This document shows, in pieces, positions 59,423 to 64,000 of a DNA stretch of 64,000 bases; the stretch's first letter is position 1; the number at the start of each line of letters is the position of its first letter. This stretch comes from Coriobacteriaceae bacterium AM100-PB1-1D-6A (lineage in GTDB: Bacteria; Actinomycetota; Coriobacteriia; Coriobacteriales; Coriobacteriaceae). The stretch spans positions 197,981 to 261,980 of the forward strand of contig JAQDNC010000002.1 in assembly GCA_027660625.1 (NCBI GenBank), given 5' to 3'. Position numbers and translations under genes: made by a program. The notes beneath the pieces are model-generated. The model was not told the origin of the DNA, did not search any database, and was given only the letters and a program-made list of their open reading frames with translations.

Positions 59423-60929
59423 CAGAACTGACGTAACTGCAAATCCTGCAAATTCCAAAGCTCAACTCGGTGACAAGGCCGCTTCTGCGACAAGATGGGC
59501 TTTTGCCTCTCAGGTCGCAGCAAAACTCATTTCACCTCTGACCACAATGGTCCTCGCGAGGCTGCTTACGCCTGAAGCCTTCGGCGTAGTGGCCTCTGTG
59601 ACAATGGTGACCTCCTTCGCTGACGTGTTTTCAGATGCTGGTTTCCAGAAGTATTTGGTCCAACACGAGTATTGCTGCAAGGACGATCTTCATAGATCGG
59701 CGAGTGTTGCTTTCTGGACCAACCTTACGGTCTCCCTTGGCTTATGGATGCTCATTGCGGCGTTCAATGAGCAAATTGCCACTGCAGTGGGGAATCCTGG
59801 TCTCGGGATGGTTCTCGTAGTGGCGGGTTTCTCCATTCTTCTTACCGCCCTGATAAGTGTCCAGACCGGTCTCTTTCAGCGTGCACTCGACTATCGGGTG
59901 CTATTTAAGTCCAAGGTCATTTCTTCAGTGGTGATGCTTGGGGTCTCGGTCTCCCTTGCGCTGCTTGGCTTCGATTATTGGTCCATGGTGTTCGGCACCA
60001 TCTCAAGCAATGTGTTTATTTGTGTCTTCTTAACAGTCAAATCGAGTTGGAGGCCTTGCTTCTTCTATTCATTTAAAGAGCTAGGGGAAATGTTCTCCTT
60101 TAGTGGGTGGACATTGCTGGAGACGATTTCTATCTGGCTGGTCTCCTGGGCGGGAACGTTTATCGTTGCGAACACCATGACTCAAAACCAAGTGGGTTTG
60201 TATAAGACAGCCACGCAGATGGGAACTGCTGTCATGGGTATAGTGACGTCTTCCGTAATGCCTATTCTGTTTTCCTCACTTTCCCGCCTTAGTTCCGACC
60301 GTAAGGCGTTTGACGCCACTCTTTATAAGGTTCAAGCTTGTCTCGCGTACGTGCTGGTCCCCATGTGCTGCTGCCTCCTGTTGTTCCGGGATCTCGTTAT
60401 CACTGTATGCCTTGGCGACCAATGGCTCGATGCCTCCTTGTATCTTGGCCTCTTCTTCTTCAGTAGTTCAATCAAAATTGTGCTAAACAACATATGCGCA
60501 GAGGCATACCGGAGCATGGGCAAGCCCATGTATTCCATGATGGTCGAGCTCGCATACCTTGTGATTCTGGTCCCGCTCCTCTCGCTTGCATGTGCAAATG
60601 GATGGGGGGCATTTTCGGTTGCGGCAGGTTTGGCCCAACTATGTTTGACGGTCATCACACTGGTGGTTTCTCATTTTCTAGTTGGTTTGAGCCCAAGGCG
60701 CATGCTCAAGAACTGCGCTCCAGTTTTTGTCGCAGCTCTATCTTGCTCTGTCGCAGTCTTTCTTGTCAGGACATTCTTGCCAAAGTCTTATCTATTTGAT
60801 GCCGTGCTCATAATGTTATATATAGCCCTTTATCTCTGTTTGACTTATTCGAGCGACAAACTCTCGACCATATACAATGCGGCCGTCCAGGCCCTCCGTC
60901 TCCCCAGTAAGCTGTTAATTGCGAGATAG
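59415..60929 (+). CDS. Polysaccharide flippase, WzxC-like (MOP/MATE superfamily)
   Basis: A 504-residue membrane protein with about 14 hydrophobic segments. After a short soluble start comes ATRWAFASQVAAKLISPLTTMVLARLLTPEAFGVVA in outline, the N-terminal signature of Wzx/RfbX flippases, then GFQKYLVQ and the second half from about residue 230. It probably moves lipid-linked repeat units across the membrane. The ATG at 59415 overlaps the polymerase stop by 8 bases; TTG 59400 is an alternative without a better ribosome site. Confidence 0.88.
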   Translation: MIDRTDVTANPANSKAQLGDKAASATRWAFASQVAAKLISPLTTMVLARLLTPEAFGVVASVTMVTSFADVFSDAGFQKYLVQHEYCCKDDLHRSASVAFWTNLTVSLGLWMLIAAFNEQIATAVGNPGLGMVLVVAGFSILLTALISVQTGLFQRALDYRVLFKSKVISSVVMLGVSVSLALLGFDYWSMVFGTISSNVFICVFLTVKSSWRPCFFYSFKELGEMFSFSGWTLLETISIWLVSWAGTFIVANTMTQNQVGLYKTATQMGTAVMGIVTSSVMPILFSSLSRLSSDRKAFDATLYKVQACLAYVLVPMCCCLLLFRDLVITVCLGDQWLDASLYLGLFFFSSSIKIVLNNICAEAYRSMGKPMYSMMVELAYLVILVPLLSLACANGWGAFSVAAGLAQLCLTVITLVVSHFLVGLSPRRMLKNCAPVFVAALSCSVAVFLVRTFLPKSYLFDAVLIMLYIALYLCLTYSSDKLSTIYNAAVQALRLPSKLLIAR

Positions 60930-60937
60930 GTGAAAGA

Positions 60938-61480
60938 ATGTCTAGAGATTTAAGTACCAAGTGTATCTGGAGGGTTATCTATGCTGCTTTGCCAAAATGG
61001 CTTCCAAAGTCCCAGCACAGCCGTTTAGCAAAACGCCTTCGGGGGTGGGTTTCTCGCAGATTCATTTTGAACGCAGGCAAGAATATTAATATTGAGCGAG
61101 GGGCCACGTTTGGCTCCGACCTTTCGCTGGGGGATAACTCTGGAGTTGGAATCAACTGCGAGATTCTCGGTCCCTGCGTCATCGGCAACGATGTGATGAT
61201 GGGCCCGGAGGTGGTCATCTACACGCGTAATCATGCGCATGGTGACATAGAAAGGCCAATGCGCCTTCAGGGGTATGAAGACTGTCTCCCCGTGACTATA
61301 GGTAACGACGTCTGGCTTGGTCGCAGGGCGATGATTATGCCAGGAGTTAATATCGGTAACGGTTGTGTCGTCGCTGCTGGCGCCGTTGTTACAAAGGACG
61401 TTCCCGATTACTGCGTCTGCGGCGGAATCCCAGCTAAGGTGATAGCACGGCGAGGCCTCCGCCCATCGAAGGCAGAGTGA
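60938..61480 (+). CDS. Hexapeptide-repeat O-acetyltransferase (WcaF/Maa-like)
   Basis: A 180-residue left-handed beta-helix acyltransferase. The hexapeptide pattern runs from about residue 55 (INIERGATFGSDLSLGDNSGVGINCEI), with the catalytic-type His in TRNHAHGDIERPM, then VTIGNDVWLGRRAMIMPGVNIGNGCVVAAG and KDVPDYCVCGGIPAKVI. Such proteins usually acetylate sugars of surface polymers. The ATG follows the flippase stop by 8 bases with an AGGTGAAAG site. It is the first of three acetyltransferase genes here. Confidence 0.88.
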   Translation: MSRDLSTKCIWRVIYAALPKWLPKSQHSRLAKRLRGWVSRRFILNAGKNINIERGATFGSDLSLGDNSGVGINCEILGPCVIGNDVMMGPEVVIYTRNHAHGDIERPMRLQGYEDCLPVTIGNDVWLGRRAMIMPGVNIGNGCVVAAGAVVTKDVPDYCVCGGIPAKVIARRGLRPSKAE

Positions 61481-61660
61481 AAATTTAGTTAAACCCAGAA
61501 GTCCGAAGTTTATGGTGCTGTGAGCGGATTTAGCTGTTCCAAGATGGTCAAGTTCTGAATGGACAGACACTGTCAGCGCAAGTTTACCTTCAAGATAGAT
61601 AGCAAAATTCTTTCGGACGTGGCCATCCGTAACCTGAAACATTGACAGGAGTAATTGGGT
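61481..61660 (+). other. Gap between first and second acetyltransferase genes
   Basis: About 180 bases without a supported gene. It ends with AGGAG (61647-61651) placed 9 bases before ATG 61661, a good initiation signal that is not in frame with the acetyltransferase body downstream. Confidence 0.5.
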
Positions 61661-62178
61661 ATGAGCGTGATTTCTCAGATCAAATGGAAGCTCGTTCGAC
61701 GGAAAAGAAGTTGGCAACCCTCAAAAAGCGTGGACTTACTATTGGGGAGGGATGCGAGATCCTCAATGGCTATGATTTCGGTTCCGAGCCATATCTAGTC
61801 ACTATCGGTGAAAATGTTCGCATCACGGCGGGAGTGAAGATCACTACCCACGATGGCGGTTGCTGGGTGCTTCGCCATATGCATCCGGAGCTTAGTGATT
61901 GCGATCGCTTTGGGCGCGTGACCATAGGTGACAACTGTCACATCGGCATGAATGCGCTTATTCTTCCGGGCGTCACCATCGGCCGAGATTGTATAGTGGG
62001 GGCCTGCGCGGTTGTATCTCACGACGTCCCCGATGGCACGGTTGTCGCCGGCGTACCAGCTCGACCCATCTGTACGGTTGAAGAGTACCGCGACAAGCAC
62101 GATGGCGACTTTCTCATGACCAAGCACATGACATGGGACGAGAAGCGTGCTTACGTTGAGGCACGGTTATCTGAATAA
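61661..62178 (+). pseudogene. Hexapeptide acetyltransferase with probable frameshift near the start
   Basis: The body from about 61705 to 62178 is an intact acyltransferase (LTIGEGCEILNGYDFGSEPYLVTIGENV in outline; RVTIGDNCHIGMNALILPGVTIGRDCIVGA; HDVPDGTVVAGVPARPI). The only good ribosome site (AGGAG) serves ATG 61661, whose frame reads MSVISQIKWKLVRRK, a typical N terminus for this family, but then leaves the body frame. A -1 shift (or one missing base) around GGAAAAGAAG at 61701-61710 would join them. Without a shift, translation would need ATG 61684 or TTG 61642, both lacking ribosome sites. It may be a sequencing error, a mutation, or phase or programmed shifting. Confidence 0.65.
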
Positions 62179-62203
62179 GCTAACACTATAGAAGGATAAC
62201 GTT

Positions 62204-62755
62204 TTGGCTATAGCAACTAAACAAATAAAATCCTCAGGGTCAGTGGGGGGGGGTTACTCCCTTGATAAGGCGAGGTGGCCGGAAGGCTCGTCGATTATCA
62301 GTAACCATGCACTCAGGTTCATCTGGGTGTTCCGTAAAGCACGGACTTCACGGAACCCCATTTGGAGACTGATGCTAGCACGGATGCGCGAGCGCTATGG
62401 ATTGGAGATACCTTGGAAAACCCAGATAGGTGAGGGACTCTACTTAGGTCACGCGTTCAACATTACCGTCAATCCTAGCGCTGAGATTGGCCGAAATTGC
62501 AATATCCACAAGGGCGTGACCATCGGTCAGGAGAACCGCGGCAAGCGCAAAGGCGTGCCCACCATCGGGGACGATGTTTGGATTGGCGTGAATGCCACCA
62601 TCGTGGGAAGCATAAAGGTGGGCAGCGATGTGCTGATTGCACCTGGTGCCTACGTCAATTGCGAAGTGCCCGACCATTCCATAGTTCTGGGCAATCCTTG
62701 TAAGGTGGTTCCGTGCAAGAATGCCACAGAAGGCTACATAAATAGGCGAATTTAG
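62204..62755 (+). CDS. Serine-acetyltransferase-like hexapeptide O-acetyltransferase with G9 tract
   Basis: A 183-residue acetyltransferase of the CysE/EpsC type. The helical N part includes SNHALRFIWVFRKARTSRN, and the beta-helix has GEGLYLGHAFNITVNPSAEIGRNCNIHKG, VTIGQENRGKRKGVPTIGDDVWIG and APGAYVNCEVPDHSIVLGNPCKVV. The start is TTG 62204 with an AAGGA site 8 bases upstream. Codons 14-17 contain nine consecutive G (62245-62253). Adding one G leads to a stop within a few codons; losing one G leads to a stop within about 50 codons. The gene may therefore switch on and off. It probably decorates the polymer rather than making cysteine. Confidence 0.85.
   Translation: MAIATKQIKSSGSVGGGYSLDKARWPEGSSIISNHALRFIWVFRKARTSRNPIWRLMLARMRERYGLEIPWKTQIGEGLYLGHAFNITVNPSAEIGRNCNIHKGVTIGQENRGKRKGVPTIGDDVWIGVNATIVGSIKVGSDVLIAPGAYVNCEVPDHSIVLGNPCKVVPCKNATEGYINRRI
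62245..62253 (+). repeat. G9 homopolymer inside an acetyltransferase gene
   Basis: Nine G bases near the start of the reading frame, a classic site of slipped-strand phase variation in surface-structure genes. At this length the gene is in frame (ON). Confidence 0.8.
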
Positions 62756-62789
62756 CCGTCATCGAACTTTGAAAACGGAAGAGGACAAC

Positions 62790-63827
62790 ATGGCAAGAAA
62801 AGTACTGGTTACAGGAGCTGCCGGCTTTATCGGCGCGTTCCTCGTCAAGAAGCTGCTCGAGGAGTCCGATGATGCCATCGTCGGACTCGACAACCTCAAC
62901 AGCTACTACGACCCTGGCATCAAGGACGCGCGCCTCCGCATGCTGGCCGAGGTCGACACGGACGGCCGCTTCACCTTCGTGCGCGGCGACCTGTGCGACG
63001 CCGCCCTCATCGAGCGCCTGTTCGCCCAGAACGGCTTCGACGTCGTGGTGAACCTCGCCGCCCAGGCGGGCGTCCGCTACTCCATCGAGAACCCGCGCGC
63101 CTACCTCGAGAGCAACCTCGTCGGCTTCTTCAACGTGCTCGAGGCCTGCCGCCACCACCCGGTCAAGCACTTGGTCTACGCCAGCTCCAGTTCGGTCTAC
63201 GGCGGCAACAAGAAGGTTCCTTTCTCCGAGGAGGACCGCGTCGACTCGCCTGTCTCGTTCTACGCCGCCACCAAGAAGTCCAACGAGCTCATGGCGGCCG
63301 CCTACTCAAAGCTCTACTCCATCCCGGCGACCGGGCTGCGCTTCTTCACGGTGTACGGCCCCATGGGCAGGCCCGACATGGCTTACTTCGGCTTCACCGA
63401 GAAGCTGCGCCGCGGCGACACCATCAAGATTTTCAACATGGGCGACTGCCGCCGCGACTTCACCTACGTCGACGACATTGTCGAGGGCGTCAGGCGTGTC
63501 ATGGACGCCGCCCCCGAAGTTCAGATGGGCGAGGACGGGCTGCCCCTCGCCGCGCACCGCGTCTACAACATCGGCAACTCGCACCCCGAGAGCCTGCTCG
63601 ACTTTGTCGACACGCTGCAGCGCGTGCTGGTGGAGGAAGGCGTGCTGCCCGCTGACTATGACTTCGAGGCTCACAAGCAGCTCGTTCCCATGCAGCCCGG
63701 CGACGTTCCCGTCACCTACGCCGACACCACGGCGCTCCAGCGCGATCTCGGCTACAAGCCCGCGACGCCGCTCGAGGACGGCCTGAGGGCCTTTGCCAAG
63801 TGGTACAAGCGCTACTACAACATTTAG
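62790..63827 (+). CDS. NAD-dependent epimerase, probable UDP-glucuronate 4-epimerase
   Basis: A 345-residue extended short-chain dehydrogenase. N terminus KVLVTGAAGFIGAFLVKKLLEE (NAD-binding GxxGxxG), DNLNSYYDPGIKDARL, NLAAQAGVRYSIENP, YASSSSVYGGNKKVPFSEED and the catalytic YAATKKSNE. The NSYYDPxxKxxRL and GGNxKxPF patterns are typical of UDP-glucuronate 4-epimerases, which give UDP-galacturonate. It is consistent with the UDP-glucose dehydrogenase gene that follows. GC content rises back to the chromosomal level here. The start at 62790 has a GGAAGAGGA site. Confidence 0.88.
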   Translation: MARKVLVTGAAGFIGAFLVKKLLEESDDAIVGLDNLNSYYDPGIKDARLRMLAEVDTDGRFTFVRGDLCDAALIERLFAQNGFDVVVNLAAQAGVRYSIENPRAYLESNLVGFFNVLEACRHHPVKHLVYASSSSVYGGNKKVPFSEEDRVDSPVSFYAATKKSNELMAAAYSKLYSIPATGLRFFTVYGPMGRPDMAYFGFTEKLRRGDTIKIFNMGDCRRDFTYVDDIVEGVRRVMDAAPEVQMGEDGLPLAAHRVYNIGNSHPESLLDFVDTLQRVLVEEGVLPADYDFEAHKQLVPMQPGDVPVTYADTTALQRDLGYKPATPLEDGLRAFAKWYKRYYNI

Positions 63828-63833
63828 CAAATC

Positions 63834-63859
63834 ATGGCCCTGTAGCAGGGGCCATTTTT
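63834..63859 (+). terminator. Terminator between epimerase and UDP-glucose dehydrogenase genes
   Basis: TGGCCCTG / AGGGGCCA stem with a short loop, then T5. Confidence 0.7.
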
Positions 63860-63896
63860 CATGCTGATTACTGTTCTTTGACAATTGGAGAATGAC

Positions 63897-64000
63897 ATGA
63901 AGATCGCTGTTGCCGGTACCGGCTACGTCGGCCTGTCCCTCGCCGTCCTGCTCTCGCAGCACAACGAGGTCCACGCGCTGGACATCGTGCCCGAGAAAGT
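63897..64000 (+). CDS. UDP-glucose 6-dehydrogenase (3' partial)
   Basis: The frame starts at ATG 63897 after a GGAG site and runs off the right edge. The 34 visible residues, opening [20 protein letters not shown] and continuing to [10 protein letters not shown], match the Rossmann N terminus of the short Ugd family. It would make UDP-glucuronate, the substrate of the epimerase just upstream. Only the cofactor-binding start is seen, so the assignment rests on this and on context. Confidence 0.82.
   Translation, partial: MKIAVAGTGYVGLSLAVLLSQHNEVHALDIVPEK

Noticed and set aside
61025-61717. A 230-codon - strand frame across the first acetyltransferase gene
   Set aside because: It overlaps a well-supported + strand gene for most of its length and shows no family pattern.
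1-64000. CRISPR arrays, rRNA genes, insertion-sequence transposases
   Set aside because: No regularly spaced direct repeats, no rRNA sequence and no transposase or integrase domain were recognised.

Overview
The window looks like chromosomal DNA of a high-GC, gut-type Actinomycetota of class Coriobacteriia, most likely Collinsella or a close relative. This is inferred from base composition and codon use, from separate HPr and EI genes beside a fructose PTS, from tandem PfkB kinases, and from a glycogen operon with both GlgC and GlgD. No rRNA gene or species marker is present, so the genus is an inference.

Layout. (1) 1-5846: a tight + strand housekeeping operon: Xaa-Pro peptidase (partial), efp, Asp23/Gls24, nusB, xseB, tlyA, nadK, recN. 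(2) 6109-14048: an RpiR/SIS regulator divergent from a PTS sugar module (fruA EIIBCA, ptsH, ptsI, two PfkB-type 1-phosphofructokinases). (3) 14243-18061: CCA-adding enzyme, tRNA-Glu(CTC), a YbhN/flippase-like membrane protein and a TetR regulator. (4) 18153-26816, - strand: MacAB-like efflux cassette, L,D-transpeptidase, fused L-serine dehydratase, metK. (5) 27129-34381, + strand: gltX, priA, def, fmt, rsmB. (6) 34523-48144, - strand: FmdB-like zinc ribbon, a GH13-GH77 fusion, and glgA, glgD, glgC, glgP, glgB. (7) 48476-50061: HAD phosphatase, thiamine pyrophosphokinase, tRNA-Ala(GGC). (8) 50212-52285: a lower-GC accessory stretch with a RhuM-Doc gene, an SOS-box-like site and a long structured leader. 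(9) 52286-64000: an extracellular polysaccharide locus opened by a LoaP/NusG-paralogue antiterminator. It continues with an initiating sugar transferase, three glycosyltransferases, a nucleotide-sugar dehydrogenase, Wzy-like and Wzx-like proteins, three hexapeptide acetyltransferases, a UDP-glucuronate epimerase and the start of a UDP-glucose dehydrogenase.

How it fits together. Sugar enters through FruA, is phosphorylated by the EI/HPr chain and a second time by the FruK-type kinases. Glucose-1-phosphate is stored as glycogen by GlgC/GlgD, GlgA and GlgB, and released by GlgP and the debranching fusion. GlgA and GlgB carry long Lys/Ala/Thr/Pro tails that their families do not normally have. 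The polysaccharide locus probably makes an acidic, O-acetylated polymer. It has a G9 tract inside one acetyltransferase and a probable frameshift in another, so the decoration may vary.

The most unusual non-coding content is a set of palindromic intergenic elements. One family (three copies: 9485-9690, 25246-25366, 31710-31846) has a conserved core with loop ATTAA, an inner stem that covaries between copies, and outer arms of 26-35 bp that are unrelated in sequence between loci yet pair almost perfectly within each. Two further families have fixed lengths: 134 bp (two copies) and 69 bp (two copies).
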